Shown: positions 10,659-21,320, counted from the first letter of the stretch. The stretch: 64,000 bases of DNA from Bradyrhizobium betae (GCF_008932115.1 NZ_CP044543.1:3602501-3666500), one strand, 5' to 3'. Notes: a model not told the origin generated them from the sequence alone. A program made the numbers and translations.

Positions 10659-11675
10659 TCACCCGTTCCGGAACGCATACGCATATCCGTTCAGCGCCGG
10701 TGCGCCGCCGAGATGGGCGTACAAGATCTTCGCGCCCTTCTCGAAATAGCCCTTCTGCGCGAGGTCGATCAGGCCCTGCATCGATTTGCCCTCATAGACG
10801 GGGTCGGTGATCATGCCCTCCAGCCGCGCGGTGAGGCGGATCGCGTCCTTGGTTTCTTCCGACGGCACGCCATAGGCGGGATAGGCATAGTCCTCGATCA
10901 GCACGACGTCGTCGGCGAAGAGCTCCTGGCCGAGCTCGACCAGCTTGGCCGTGTTCTGTGCGATCTCGAGCACCTGGGATTTGGTCTGCGCCGGCGTGAA
11001 GGACGCATCGATGCCGATCACTTTTCGCGCGCGGCCATCGGCGGCGAAGCCGACCAGCATGCCGGCATGGGTGGAGCCGGTAACGGTGCAGACGATGATG
11101 TAGTCGAACTTGAAGCCGAGATCGGCTTCCTGCTTGCGCACTTCCTCGGCGAAGCCGACATAGCCAAGCCCGCCAAATTTGTGCACGGAGGCGCCGGCGG
11201 GAATTGCGTAGGGCTTGCCGCCAGCCGCCTTCACCTCGTCGATCGCCTGTTCCCAGCTCTTGCGGATGCCGATGTCGAAGCCGTCGTCGACAAGGCGAAC
11301 GTCGGCGCCCATGATGCGCGAGAGCATGATGTTGCCGACGCGGTCATAGACGGCGTCCTCGTGCGGCACCCAGGCTTCCTGCACCAGGCGGCACTTCATG
11401 CCGATCTTGGCGGCGACCGCCGCGATCATGCGGGTGTGGTTGGATTGCACGCCGCCGATCGAGACCAGCGTGTCGGCGTTGGAGGCGATCGCGTCGGGGA
11501 TGATGTATTCGAGCTTGCGCAGCTTGTTGCCGCCATAGGCGAGGCCGGAATTGCAGTCCTCGCGCTTGGCGTAGATCTCGACATTGCCGCCGAGATGCTT
11601 CGACAGCCGCTCCAGCTTCTCGATGGGCGTCGGGCCGAAGGTCAGCGGATAGCGCGCGAATTTGTCCAGTATCAT
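10659..11675 (-). CDS. acdS: 1-aminocyclopropane-1-carboxylate deaminase
   Basis: A 338-aa PLP enzyme (fold type II) that cleaves ACC, the precursor of plant ethylene, to 2-oxobutyrate and ammonia. The PLP Lys is K51 in [14 protein letters not shown], and the ACC-deaminase Tyr-Glu pair is in [10 protein letters not shown], which separates it from D-cysteine desulfhydrase. [11 protein letters not shown] carries His where the Pseudomonas enzyme has Gln. The N-terminus [19 protein letters not shown] is characteristic. It is divergent from an Lrp-type gene (acdR), the usual activator. It implies lowering of ethylene in plant hosts. Confidence 0.94.
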   Translation of the reverse strand: MILDKFARYPLTFGPTPIEKLERLSKHLGGNVEIYAKREDCNSGLAYGGNKLRKLEYIIPDAIASNADTLVSIGGVQSNHTRMIAAVAAKIGMKCRLVQEAWVPHEDAVYDRVGNIMLSRIMGADVRLVDDGFDIGIRKSWEQAIDEVKAAGGKPYAIPAGASVHKFGGLGYVGFAEEVRKQEADLGFKFDYIIVCTVTGSTHAGMLVGFAADGRARKVIGIDASFTPAQTKSQVLEIAQNTAKLVELGQELFADDVVLIEDYAYPAYGVPSEETKDAIRLTARLEGMITDPVYEGKSMQGLIDLAQKGYFEKGAKILYAHLGGAPALNGYAYAFRNG

Positions 11676-11741
11676 GGGGCACCCCGATTGGCGTTGCTGT
11701 CTGGGGACGTGGCTAGCATTGCTCCCGGAAAATGTGCTCTC

Positions 11742-11803
11742 GAATATTGCGCTGATGTTGCACGTAATCTTGCACAATGAGCTGCTTGCGGTAATATTCC
11801 TTC
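11742..11803. promoter_or_regulatory. acdS/acdR intergenic regulatory region
   Basis: The 160-bp divergent spacer is AT-richer than its surroundings. It carries two TTGCAC words 12 bp apart (11758-11763, 11770-11775) flanked by GAATATTGC (11742-11750) and TTGCGGTAATATTCC (11787-11801), an imperfect inverted pair. This is a plausible Lrp-type (AcdR) binding array for acdS and acdR. Confidence 0.45.
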
Positions 11804-11835
11804 CGAAATAGTTACTTTGATCGGAAGATTCTTCC

Positions 11836-12300
11836 ATGTCCGCCTGCCTCGACCGCATCGACCTCAAGATGTTGAGATTGCTGCAAAATAACGGCCGGCT
11901 CAGCAACGCCGAGCTGGCTGAAACCGTCGCCATCAGCCCCGCCACCTGCCATCGCCGCACCCAGCGCCTGTTCGAAGACGGCTTCATCGCCGCCGTCCGG
12001 GCGATGGTGGCGCCGAAGAAGGTGGCCAAGGGCACGCTGGTGATGGTCGGCGTCGTGCTCGACCGCTCGACGCCGGAGAGCTTTGCGGCCTTCGAGCAGG
12101 CGATCGCCAGGCTGAAATTCGTGCTCGACTGCCACCTCGTTGCTGGCGATTTCGACTATTTCCTCAAGATCCGCGTCGGCGACATGGAGGATTTCAACCG
12201 TATCCACGGCGAGCTGCTGATCGCGCTGCCCGGCGTGCGCCAGACCCGCACCTTTTTCGTGATGAAGGAAGTCGTCGACAACGCACCACTGGAATTCTGA
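11836..12300 (+). CDS. acdR: Lrp/AsnC-family regulator of ACC deaminase
   Basis: A 154-aa Lrp/AsnC protein. The N-terminal helix-turn-helix is at residues 5-60 ([25 protein letters not shown]), and the C-terminal RAM ligand/oligomer domain spans about 70-150 ([21 protein letters not shown]). The divergent acdS is its probable target, as known for rhizobial and Azospirillum AcdR. A small dyad (GATGCG/CGCATC, 12313-12329) lies just after the stop, before the next gene on the same strand. Confidence 0.9.
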   Translation: MSACLDRIDLKMLRLLQNNGRLSNAELAETVAISPATCHRRTQRLFEDGFIAAVRAMVAPKKVAKGTLVMVGVVLDRSTPESFAAFEQAIARLKFVLDCHLVAGDFDYFLKIRVGDMEDFNRIHGELLIALPGVRQTRTFFVMKEVVDNAPLEF

Positions 12301-12345
12301 GCCGCAGCTATTGATGCGCAATTCGCATCGTGAGAGATTCGTCCG

Positions 12346-13506
12346 ATGCAGCCGCTTCCCTTCCGTCCGCACGATCCCGCCACGCCGGCCTATCGGCGCG
12401 GCTGGGTCGACGAGGCCGTGGCCGCGATCGAGGCCGACCAGTGCCGCACCGCCGACACCCATCTGATCCGGCTGTTCGTGCCGGCGCTCTCAGGCATCGA
12501 CCTTTATCTGAAGGACGAGTCCACACATCCGACCGGCAGCCTGAAGCACCGGCTGGCCCGCTCGCTGTTCCTCTATGCGCTCTGCAACGGTCATATCCGC
12601 GAGGGCACGCCCGTCGTGGAGGCGTCGTCAGGATCGACCGCGGTGTCGGAAGCCTATTTCGCGGAGATGATCGGCGTTCCCTTCTACGCCGTCATGCCGC
12701 GCACGACTTCGGAGGAGAAGATCGCCGCGATCAAGCACTATGGCGGCAATTGCCATCTGATCGACGACGGTCGCGCGCTCTATGCTGAGGCTGCTAAGCT
12801 CGCGGCCCGGCTGGGCGGTCACTACATGGACCAGTTCACCTTCGCCGAGCGCGCCACCGACTGGCGCGGCAACAACAACATCGCCGAATCGATCTTCACG
12901 CAATTGAAGGGCGAGCGGCGCCCGCTGCCGGACTGGATCGTGATGGGCGCGGGCACCGGCGGCACCTCGGCGACGATCGGCCGCTATCTGCGCTATCGCC
13001 AGTATCCGACCCGGCTGTGCGTTGCCGATGTCGAGAACTCCGCCTTTTTCGACTGCTTCCGCTCGCAGGACCGCTCCCATGTTTGCGAGCGCCCTTCGCT
13101 GATCGAAGGTGTCGGCCGCCCCCGCTGCGAGCCGTCCTTCGTGCCGGGCGTGGTCGACCGCATGATGAAGATCCCGGATGCGGCGACGATCGCAGCGATG
13201 AACGTGCTGTCGCGCCGGCTGCGCCGCGCGGTCGGCGGTTCGACCGGCACCAATTTCCTGGCGTTGTGCCGACTGGCCTCCGAGATGCTCAAGGCCAACA
13301 CGACGGGATCGCTGGTGACGCTGATCTGTGATTCCGGCGAGCGCTACCGGCAAACCTATTATGAAGCCTCCTGGCTCGCCGCGCGCGGTCTCGATCCGGC
13401 GCCGTTCGAGGCGGCGCTGGCGTCGTTCCTCGACACAGGACAGCCCTTGGCACTCACGGTCGAAGACGTCGTCAATCCGCAGAGAGCACGAAGCGTTGGG
13501 GCCTGA
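12346..13506 (+). CDS. PLP-dependent cysteine synthase-family enzyme (Cds1-like)
   Basis: A 386-aa fold-type-II PLP enzyme. The PLP Lys is in [11 protein letters not shown], substrate contacts in [16 protein letters not shown], and the phosphate loop is [14 protein letters not shown]. It resembles the long cysteine synthase/cysteine desulfhydrase group (mycobacterial Cds1-like), which releases sulfide or pyruvate from cysteine, more than CysK. It begins 45 bp after acdR on the same strand, so it may be cotranscribed with that regulator. The exact reaction is not certain. Confidence 0.82.
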   Translation: MQPLPFRPHDPATPAYRRGWVDEAVAAIEADQCRTADTHLIRLFVPALSGIDLYLKDESTHPTGSLKHRLARSLFLYALCNGHIREGTPVVEASSGSTAVSEAYFAEMIGVPFYAVMPRTTSEEKIAAIKHYGGNCHLIDDGRALYAEAAKLAARLGGHYMDQFTFAERATDWRGNNNIAESIFTQLKGERRPLPDWIVMGAGTGGTSATIGRYLRYRQYPTRLCVADVENSAFFDCFRSQDRSHVCERPSLIEGVGRPRCEPSFVPGVVDRMMKIPDAATIAAMNVLSRRLRRAVGGSTGTNFLALCRLASEMLKANTTGSLVTLICDSGERYRQTYYEASWLAARGLDPAPFEAALASFLDTGQPLALTVEDVVNPQRARSVGA

Positions 13507-13619
13507 TAGCCGACGTCTCCGTGCGGATGCGCAAAATGACACGGTCGTCACGGCAACTTCACTTGCCATGCGCGCGGGCGCGGGCGACCTTTTGTCTTCT
13601 CAACGAGGAGACCTCCACC

Positions 13620-14180
13620 GTGCGCCTTCCCATTCTCGATCCGAAAGATCTGAGCGCCGAACAGAAGCCGCTCTATGACGACATGCGAGCCGGCATCACG
13701 GACCACTTCAAGGGCTTCGTGAACATGCGCGACGACGGCGCGCTGCTCGGGCCCTGAAATCCCTGGATCCGCGAGCCGCGTTTCGGCAAGCCGGTATGGG
13801 AGCTGGTCAAGGCGATCGCGTCGAACCCGCTGCTGCCGGCGCCTGTGCGCGAGGTCGCGATCCTCGTCACCGGTTCGCATTTCCGCTCGGGCTACGAGCT
13901 CTATGCCCATGTGCTGGTCGCCGAGCAGCGGGGTCTCTCCGACGAAAAACTCGCGACCATCGTCGCTGGCCAGCGGCCGGTGGATCTCACCAGGCAAGAA
14001 GCGATTGCTTACGACGTGGCGTCCGCGCTGGTGAGCGGCGGCGTGCTGCCGGAGCTGACCTGGCGGGCGGCGGTGAAGGAGTTCGGCGAGCACGGCGCGG
14101 CCGAGCTGTCCTATCTCGTCGGGGTCTATTGCATGGTCTCGGTCACGCTCAACACCTTCGACGTGCCGGTGCCGGATTAG
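13620..14180 (+). pseudogene. Carboxymuconolactone decarboxylase-family gene with an in-frame stop
   Basis: One frame reads a CMD/AhpD-like protein from GTG 13620 (GAGGAG upstream) to TAG 14180 but is broken by TGA at 13755-13757. The break falls in ...DDGALLGP*NPWIREPRFGKPVW..., where relatives have an aromatic or other residue before NPW, so a single-base change (for example TGG to TGA) is enough. The rest is intact, including VREVAILVTGSHFRSGYELYAHVLVA. No frameshift is seen. It is a recent pseudogene, a sequencing error, or (unlikely) a readthrough gene. Its 3' end overlaps the convergent gene by 3 bp. Confidence 0.8.
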
Positions 14181-15082
14181 TTGCGCACGGCGTAGAGCGG
14201 CGTGCGCAACGTCACCTGATAGGACGGCTTCGGCATCCAGGCGATCTGCGCGGTGATGCCGAACAGGCGGTTGTCGTTGTCGTCCATGCGGTCGAGGTCG
14301 AGCCGCAGGATCGGCTGGGTGAAGGACTCCGCCAGCGTCCGGCCCGCGATCTGCGCTCCGCCGAACGACTGCACGCCGAGGCGCCCGGTGAATTTCCAGT
14401 TGCTCGGCCATTGGTAATAACCGCCGGCATAGAGGATCGTGTTCGGCTTGATGCGGGCGAACTGGCTGGCGATGTCAGTATAGGTATATTGCACGCCGGC
14501 GAGCCAGCCGCGGGTCTCGTCCTCGTCCAGCGCGTAGTCGAATTCCAGGATGTTGTTGAACGCGTTCGTCATGCCCTGCTCGGTCGGCACCGACTGGGTC
14601 AGGGTCGATTGCAGCGTGATGGTCGGGATCTTGCCGCCGTTCTGCTGATAGAGGTCGGCCTGTATCCCGATGTTCCAGCTGGTGATGTCGAACGTCGACC
14701 AGCCGCTGCCGATATCGGTCGTCGAGCCGGATATGCCGCCATAAAGCGAGACGCGCTCGCTGACGTCGACGGTCAGCGGCAGATCAATGGCGATCGATTT
14801 CGCGGCCGGCAATCCGCCCGGCAGCGTCGCGCCTCTGCGCGCGGCCAGGGCTTCGAGCGCTGCCGACAGCGATGTATTGCCGAAGCCGAGCGCGAGCGTC
14901 CCCGCCGGGATCGTCGCATAGGTCGTACGCAGATCGAGATAAAGGTTCGGCATGGCCGGCTTTGCCGGCGCTTCGTCCTCCCCGTCAGCGGCGAAGGCTG
15001 TGCCCGCCGACATCGTCAGGCAAAGTCCTCCCATTGCGGCAGCGCGCAAGGCCTGAAAGGTCGATGGGCTGCGATGGGACAC
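14177..15082 (-). CDS. Exported protein of unknown function, probable beta-barrel
   Basis: About 301 aa from a GTG at 15082; an upstream ATG at 15142 is also in frame. A signal peptide ends AGTAFA-AD. The mature part alternates hydrophobic and polar residues with many aromatic strand ends (LYLDLRTTYATIPAGTLALGFG, WLAGVQYTYTD, ILYAGGYYQWPSNW) and ends in a C-terminal segment of beta character, like an outer-membrane barrel. No named family is recognised. It converges on the CMD pseudogene and is divergent from a small exported protein. Confidence 0.68.
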   Translation of the reverse strand: MSHRSPSTFQALRAAAMGGLCLTMSAGTAFAADGEDEAPAKPAMPNLYLDLRTTYATIPAGTLALGFGNTSLSAALEALAARRGATLPGGLPAAKSIAIDLPLTVDVSERVSLYGGISGSTTDIGSGWSTFDITSWNIGIQADLYQQNGGKIPTITLQSTLTQSVPTEQGMTNAFNNILEFDYALDEDETRGWLAGVQYTYTDIASQFARIKPNTILYAGGYYQWPSNWKFTGRLGVQSFGGAQIAGRTLAESFTQPILRLDLDRMDDNDNRLFGITAQIAWMPKPSYQVTLRTPLYAVRN

Positions 15083-15266
15083 GTGACAATCCGACGCGTG
15101 GCGATTTGATGAAAGAGCCGTTGTTAGATGGAACGTGATCATTCGTGTGGTCAAGCGCTATCCGCAGGCGATGGACTGCACGGATGTGTGCGGTTACGCT
15201 GCCGTGATAGCATTGACACACTCGACGGCCACAGCGCGCGGGCCGGATACTGGAAGGACAACAGCC

Positions 15267-15530
15267 ATGAACACGTCACGCCGCATCCTGCTCACTGGTC
15301 TGGCTGGGCTCGCCGTGGCTCCGGCTGCTTTGGCTCCGACTGCCGTGGCCGCCGCCGTGCCGTCGCCCGAGCCTGGCGACGTGACAGTCGCCGAAGAGCG
15401 CTTCGCACGCACGATTGCAGCCGCCCATGCGCCCGACATCAATTGCGCGCGGCAGGCCGAAAATTATGCGGATGCGCATTGGCCCGAGTATGTCGTGGCG
15501 GCGCGCGCCGTGATCGGCGCACGCGTCTGA
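15267..15530 (+). CDS. Small exported protein of unknown function
   Basis: An 87-aa protein with a signal peptide (NTSRRILLTGLAGLAVAPAALA) that has a twin-Arg but lacks a full Tat motif. The mature part is about 55 residues and has one Cys (INCARQAENYADAHWPEY). GGAAGG precedes the ATG at 15267; longer upstream starts lack support. No family is recognised. Its stop lies 9 bp before the end of the convergent esterase gene. Confidence 0.6.
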   Translation: MNTSRRILLTGLAGLAVAPAALAPTAVAAAVPSPEPGDVTVAEERFARTIAAAHAPDINCARQAENYADAHWPEYVVAARAVIGARV

Positions 15531-15539
15531 TTCCCGCTC

Positions 15540-16475
15540 TCACCTCTCCACCGCCCGCCTGACCTGCTCGCCGATCTGCGACAGCACGAGCTGCGCCTGC
15601 GGCAGGATCGCGCCCATGGCGTGGAAGTTGTGGACCATGCCGTCATGGCAGACGTGCTCGACCGCGACGCCCGCGGCGAGCAGCTTGCGGGCATAGGCAT
15701 TGCCCTCGTCGCGCATCGGATCGAATTCGGCGGTGTGGATGATTGCGGTCGGCAGGCCCGCGAGCCGAGTCGCGCGCAAGGGCGAGATGCGGGGATCGGC
15801 GGCATCGATTCCTTCAGGCAGATAGTCGGCGAGATCCGCCTCGATCGTGGCGCGATCGATCAGATGGCCCTCGGCAAAGGCCTCGCGCGACGGCGAGGTC
15901 TCCTCGAAATCCAGCACCGGGCAGATCAGGCATTGCGCGACGATGGAGAGGCCGGCGCTCTGCGCCGCCTCCTGACACACGATCGCGGCGAGCGTGGCGC
16001 CGGCGGAATCGCCGCCGATCACCAGACGCCCGGCATCGATGCCGAGCGACGGGGCCTGCCGCGCCACCCATTCGGTAGCGGCGATCGCATCGTCGGCGGC
16101 GGCCGGGAATTTGTGCTCGGGCGCGAGCCGGTAGTCGACCGAAACGAGGCGGCAGCCGGTCACATGCGCCAGCGCCGCCGCAATGCGGTCGTGCGTGGCG
16201 ATGCTTCCGGCAACGAGACCGCCGCCATGAAAGAACACGAAGCCCGGTGCACGCTCGCCGGCAGACGCGGGTGAATAGAGCCGATAAGGCAGCTCGCCGC
16301 AGGGGCCGGGCAGCATGCCGTCGGACGTCGTCACATCTCCCGCATCAGCGCGCGCAAACTGCATCAGCTTGGCGAGCGACTGCCGCCGCGCCTCCACACT
16401 CGGCCGACTCCGTGCATGCGGCGCAGCCGCAGCCATCATGGTCAACAAACGCTTTGCGAGCGGATCGAGCGGCAT
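15540..16475 (-). CDS. Alpha/beta hydrolase (HSL-type esterase/lipase)
   Basis: A 311-aa esterase of the hormone-sensitive-lipase family (family IV). The oxyanion-hole motif is FFHGGGLVAGS, the nucleophile elbow is GGDSAGATLA, the acidic residue is in TAEFDPMRDEG, and the catalytic His is in HDGMVHNFHAMG. It hydrolyses short-chain carboxylic esters in the cytoplasm. GAGGAAAGG before ATG 16475 (minus strand) fixes the start. It is divergent from the aminotransferase gene at 16586. Confidence 0.9.
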   Translation of the reverse strand: MPLDPLAKRLLTMMAAAAPHARSRPSVEARRQSLAKLMQFARADAGDVTTSDGMLPGPCGELPYRLYSPASAGERAPGFVFFHGGGLVAGSIATHDRIAAALAHVTGCRLVSVDYRLAPEHKFPAAADDAIAATEWVARQAPSLGIDAGRLVIGGDSAGATLAAIVCQEAAQSAGLSIVAQCLICPVLDFEETSPSREAFAEGHLIDRATIEADLADYLPEGIDAADPRISPLRATRLAGLPTAIIHTAEFDPMRDEGNAYARKLLAAGVAVEHVCHDGMVHNFHAMGAILPQAQLVLSQIGEQVRRAVER

Positions 16476-16585
16476 GGACCTTTCCTCATCCCACGGGCGG
16501 AGAGGGTAACCCACCATTGCTCCGCAGGAAATCCTTTAGAAATTGGGAGAATAGTGCCCGGATAATTTCCAAGGGGAGGCCGGTC

Positions 16586-17473
16586 GTGGCCAACATCGCA
16601 AAACCCATCGACTATTCGCCGAGCTGGACCTTCTTCGAGGGCAAGTGGCACGACGGCAACGTCCCTATCATGGGGCCGCGCACGCATGCAGCCTGGCTCG
16701 GCTCGGTGGTGTTCGACGGCGCGCGCGCGTTCGAAGGCGTTGCGCCCGATCTCGACCGTCACGTCGCCCGCGCCAATCAATCCGCGATCAATTTCGGCCT
16801 GAAGCCGGTGGTCGATGCCGGCACCTGGCTCACGCTCGCAAACGAAGGCATTGCGCGCTTTGCTGCGAATGCGGAGCTCTATGTCCGTCCGATGTACTGG
16901 GCGCAGAACGGCGCGGGCGGCGGCGTGCTGTTCGACCCCGAGACCACCAATTGGTGCCTGTGCATCTACGAGGCGCCGATGCCGAAGCCCGTCGGCAACG
17001 CGATTACGCTGTCGCCGTTTCGCAGGCCCACCGCCGAATGCGCGCCGGTCGAGGCCAAGGCGGCCTGCCTCTATCCGAACAATTCGCGCGCGCTCTCGGA
17101 GGCAGCTTCCCGCGGCTTCCAGAATGCGCTGATGCTCGACATGCTCGGCAACGTCGCCGAGTTCGGCAATTCAAACGTGTTCATGGCCAGGGACGGCGTG
17201 GTCTTCACGCCGGTGCCGAACGGCACCTTCCTCAACGGCATCACGCGCCAGCGCGTCATCAATCTGCTGCGCGGCGACGGCGTCACCGTGATCCAGACAA
17301 CGCTGCGCTATGCCGACTTCCTCGCCGCCGACGAGATCTTCTCGACCGGCAATTTTGCCAAGGTCGCGCCGGTGATCCGCATCGACGAGCGCGAGCTGAA
17401 ACCGGGGCCGTTCTACACCAAAGCGCGCAAGCTCTATTGGGAGTTTGCGCATGCGGTGAAGCTGGCGGCCTGA
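16586..17473 (+). CDS. Class IV aminotransferase (branched-chain amino acid aminotransferase-like)
   Basis: A 295-aa fold-type-IV PLP aminotransferase. It starts at GTG 16586 behind AGGGGAGG (16572-16579). The PLP Lys is in PVEAKAACLYPNNSRA, and the family signature is LGNVAEFGNSNVFMARDG followed by NGTFLNGITRQRVI. It probably transfers amino groups between glutamate and branched-chain keto acids; many rhizobia carry several paralogues, so the exact substrate is open. The gene is monocistronic and convergent with the methyltransferase. Confidence 0.87.
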   Translation: MANIAKPIDYSPSWTFFEGKWHDGNVPIMGPRTHAAWLGSVVFDGARAFEGVAPDLDRHVARANQSAINFGLKPVVDAGTWLTLANEGIARFAANAELYVRPMYWAQNGAGGGVLFDPETTNWCLCIYEAPMPKPVGNAITLSPFRRPTAECAPVEAKAACLYPNNSRALSEAASRGFQNALMLDMLGNVAEFGNSNVFMARDGVVFTPVPNGTFLNGITRQRVINLLRGDGVTVIQTTLRYADFLAADEIFSTGNFAKVAPVIRIDERELKPGPFYTKARKLYWEFAHAVKLAA

Positions 17474-17478
17474 CGGAG

Positions 17479-18096
17479 CTAGCCTCGTCTGCGAAACCGG
17501 CTGAACTGGAACGCCTGCGTCGAATCCCAAGGCGTGTGATGTGTCTCGCTCCGCGTTTCGACGGGCTCGAACTCCGGCCCGAGTTCTGCCGCGAGGCTCG
17601 CGCTGTCATGTCGCTGCACCGGCAGTCCGCTGCATTTCTCCGGGCCGTCGGGCGCGAACGTCGCGATGATGACCTGGCCGCCAGGTGCAACGGCCGACCG
17701 CAGACGGTCGACGTAAGCCGCTCTGTCGCACGGATCGATCAGGAAATGAAACGCCGCGCGGTCGTGCCAGACATCGTAGGTCCTGGCCGGCCGCCATGTC
17801 GTGGCGTCGGCAACGATCCAGTCGACCAGTGAAGCGGTCGGACCGATGCGTTTCCTCGCTGCATCAAGCGCGTTGGCTGAGAGATCCAGCACGGCGACAT
17901 TGCGATATCCGGCCTGCAGGAGCGAATCGACCAGCCGGGATGTACCGCCACCGATATCGATGACGGCCGCGCCATGATCCGGATTTGCAGCGCGGATCAT
18001 CTCGATCGAGATCGTCGGGCTGTCCTGAAACCAGCTGACCTCGGCCTCGCCTTTGGTGGCGTAGACATTGTTCCAGTGTGAGCTGCGGTCGGACAT
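17479..18096 (-). CDS. Class I SAM-dependent methyltransferase
   Basis: A 205-aa Rossmann methyltransferase. The SAM-binding glycine loop is AAVIDIGGGTSRLVDSL, motif II/III acidic residues lie in NVAVLDLSANALDAARKR, and the post-I region is DVWHDRAAFHFLIDP. The N-terminus SHWNNVYATKGEAEVSWFQ is typical of a small conserved group of unknown substrate. The ATG at 18096 is preferred to an upstream GTG-rich extension. It converges on the aminotransferase gene with a 5-bp gap. Confidence 0.85.
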   Translation of the reverse strand: MSDRSSHWNNVYATKGEAEVSWFQDSPTISIEMIRAANPDHGAAVIDIGGGTSRLVDSLLQAGYRNVAVLDLSANALDAARKRIGPTASLVDWIVADATTWRPARTYDVWHDRAAFHFLIDPCDRAAYVDRLRSAVAPGGQVIIATFAPDGPEKCSGLPVQRHDSASLAAELGPEFEPVETRSETHHTPWDSTQAFQFSRFRRRG

Positions 18097-18203
18097 GGCT
18101 TCTCCGGCCCGTATCGGCACCAGGGCATGCAAGTGGTGGCACCCCATACACCGGCAGCTTGCGCGCCCGCCGCGAGCGGACGCGTCGGTACGAACGTAAG
18201 GCT

Positions 18204-18803
18204 CTACTCTTCCTTCTTCGACATCTTCTCGAGGCGTTCCTGCATGTCCTTCATCTGCTGGCGCAGATCGTCGATGTTGGTGTCCTTGGCCGGCTCAGCG
18301 CTCGCATCGGGCTCGGCCTCCGTGGTCGCCGTCGCCGGACGGCCCGCGGCGGGGACAAACGGCTTGAACATCGAGAAGGTCTGCTGGAACAGCTCCATGT
18401 TGCGGCGGACCTGTTCTTCCAGCGGCGCGAACGGGGTTCCGGAGAGTGAGGTGGCGATCTGCTTGCGGAACTTCTCCTGCTCCTGGGTCAGCGACGCGAT
18501 GGCCTGCTCCAGATATTTCGGCACCACCATCTGCATGCTGTCGCCGTAGAAGCGGATCAGCTGGCGCAGGAAGGTGGTCGGGAGCAGGTTCTGGCCGGCC
18601 TTGTTCTCCTGCTCGAAGATGATCTGGGCGAGCACGGAGCGGGTAATGTCGTCGCCGGTCTTGGCGTCGTAAACCAGGAAATCTTCGCCGTCCTTGACCA
18701 TGGAGGCGAGGTCTTCCAGCGTCACGTAGGTGCTCGTTCCGGTGTTATAGAGCCGGCGGTTCGCGTATTTCTTGATCGTGGTGGGTTGGTCTGATTTCGC
18801 CAT
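18204..18803 (-). CDS. phaR: Polyhydroxyalkanoate synthesis repressor PhaR
   Basis: A 199-aa PhaR. The N-terminal DNA-binding PHB/PHA accumulation regulator domain is at residues 8-70 (IKKYANRRLYNTGTSTYVTLEDLA). Two PHB-binding central segments follow (70-150), then an Ala/Thr-rich linker and a C-terminal coiled coil (DLRQQMKDMQERLEKMSKK). It represses phasin and PHB genes and is released by binding polymer granules. It is divergent from phaA across a 305-bp spacer. Confidence 0.95.
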   Translation of the reverse strand: MAKSDQPTTIKKYANRRLYNTGTSTYVTLEDLASMVKDGEDFLVYDAKTGDDITRSVLAQIIFEQENKAGQNLLPTTFLRQLIRFYGDSMQMVVPKYLEQAIASLTQEQEKFRKQIATSLSGTPFAPLEEQVRRNMELFQQTFSMFKPFVPAAGRPATATTEAEPDASAEPAKDTNIDDLRQQMKDMQERLEKMSKKEE

Positions 18804-20287
<1,484 letters not shown>

Positions 20288-20316
20288 AGACAGCTTGCGT
20301 GGAATTGACGCGTGCG

Positions 20317-20345
20317 CTGCACACAGCAGTGCGTGCTTTGCACGC
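20317..20345. promoter_or_regulatory. Candidate PhaR-type palindromes upstream of phaB
   Basis: CTGCACACAGCAG (20317-20329) is a CTGC-N5-GCAG dyad close to the CTGC-N3-4-GCAG site described for Paracoccus PhaR. GCGTGC/GCACGC (20331-20336, 20340-20345) is a second dyad. The function is inferred only from similarity and the PHB context. Confidence 0.35.
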
Positions 20346-20410
20346 GACTAAAAAGGCGGCGGTTGCAAATCAAATATTCTTCGCAATCGCGCAGGCCTCG
20401 ACTAAAGAGA

Positions 20411-20437
20411 AACGCCCGGCTCAACGCCGGGCGTTTT
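20411..20437 (+). terminator. Rho-independent terminator between phaA and phaB
   Basis: A 10-bp stem AACGCCCGGC / GCCGGGCGTT with a 5-base loop is followed by TTG TT (GTTTTGTT on the plus strand). It is placed 124 bases after the phaA stop and 90 bases before phaB. Confidence 0.82.
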
Positions 20438-20526
20438 GTTCTTGATGTCCGTCAAACGTCCCCCATAATCCGTAGCTAAAAACGAAACCCAGAAACGTCC
20501 GACGAGTCCAAGGGAAGGAATGCGAA

Positions 20527-21252
20527 ATGGCACGTGTTGCGTTGGTGACGGGTGGTACGCGGGGCATCGGAGCTGCGATCAGCAAGGCGCTGAAGGCGGC
20601 CGGCTATAAGGTCGCTGCAAGCTATGCCGGCAACGATGCCGCGGCGGAGAAGTTCAAGGCCGAGACCGGCATCGCCGTCTACAAATGGGACGTCAGCAAT
20701 TTCGAGGCCTGTGCCGAGGGCGTGAAGAAAGTCGAGACCGATCTCGGGCCGATCGAGGTGCTCGTCAACAATGCCGGCATCACCCGCGACACCGCTTTCC
20801 ACAAGATGACGCTCGAGCAATGGAACGCCGTCATCAACACCAATCTCGGCTCGCTGTTCAACATGACGCGCCCGGTGATCGAGGGCATGCGCGCGCGCAA
20901 GTTCGGCCGCATCATCTCGATCTCGTCGATCAACGGCCAGAAGGGGCAGTTCGGTCAGGTCAATTACTCCGCGGCAAAGGCCGGCGACATCGGCTTCACC
21001 AAGGCGCTGGCGCTCGAGAACGCCAAGGGTGGCATCACCGTCAACGCGATCTGCCCGGGCTACATCAACACCGAAATGGTGCAGGCGGTGCCGAAGGACG
21101 TCCTGGAGAAGAACGTGATCCCGCAGATTCCGGTCAACCGTCTCGGTGAGCCCGAGGAGATCGCCCGCGCGGTCGTGTTCCTCGCGGCCGACGAAGCCGG
21201 TTTCATCACGGGATCGACGATGACCATCAATGGCGGCCAATATCAGGCCTGA
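20527..21252 (+). CDS. phaB: Acetoacetyl-CoA reductase
   Basis: A 241-aa short-chain dehydrogenase that reduces acetoacetyl-CoA to (R)-3-hydroxybutyryl-CoA with NADPH for PHB synthesis. The Rossmann loop is VTGGTRGIGAAI, the NAG motif is NNAGITRDTAFHKM, the catalytic Ser lies in SISSINGQKGQFGQ, and YxxxK is in NYSAAKAG. FHKMTLEQW is typical of PhaB. AAGGGAAGG precedes the ATG. It pairs with phaA upstream; the polymerase phaC is not in the window. Confidence 0.95.
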   Translation: MARVALVTGGTRGIGAAISKALKAAGYKVAASYAGNDAAAEKFKAETGIAVYKWDVSNFEACAEGVKKVETDLGPIEVLVNNAGITRDTAFHKMTLEQWNAVINTNLGSLFNMTRPVIEGMRARKFGRIISISSINGQKGQFGQVNYSAAKAGDIGFTKALALENAKGGITVNAICPGYINTEMVQAVPKDVLEKNVIPQIPVNRLGEPEEIARAVVFLAADEAGFITGSTMTINGGQYQA

Positions 21253-21320
21253 TATTGCGCCGGGCCTTTGGGCCAAAAGCCTGTAGCTTCGGGCGCGACT
21301 AGGCGATAGTGAAGGCGCAA

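Noticed and set aside
13755..13757. TGA as a selenocysteine codon in an AhpD/CMD protein
   Set aside because: Selenocysteine in AhpD-like proteins replaces a Cys of CxxC; here TGA falls before NPW, outside any redox motif, and no SECIS-like hairpin follows it.
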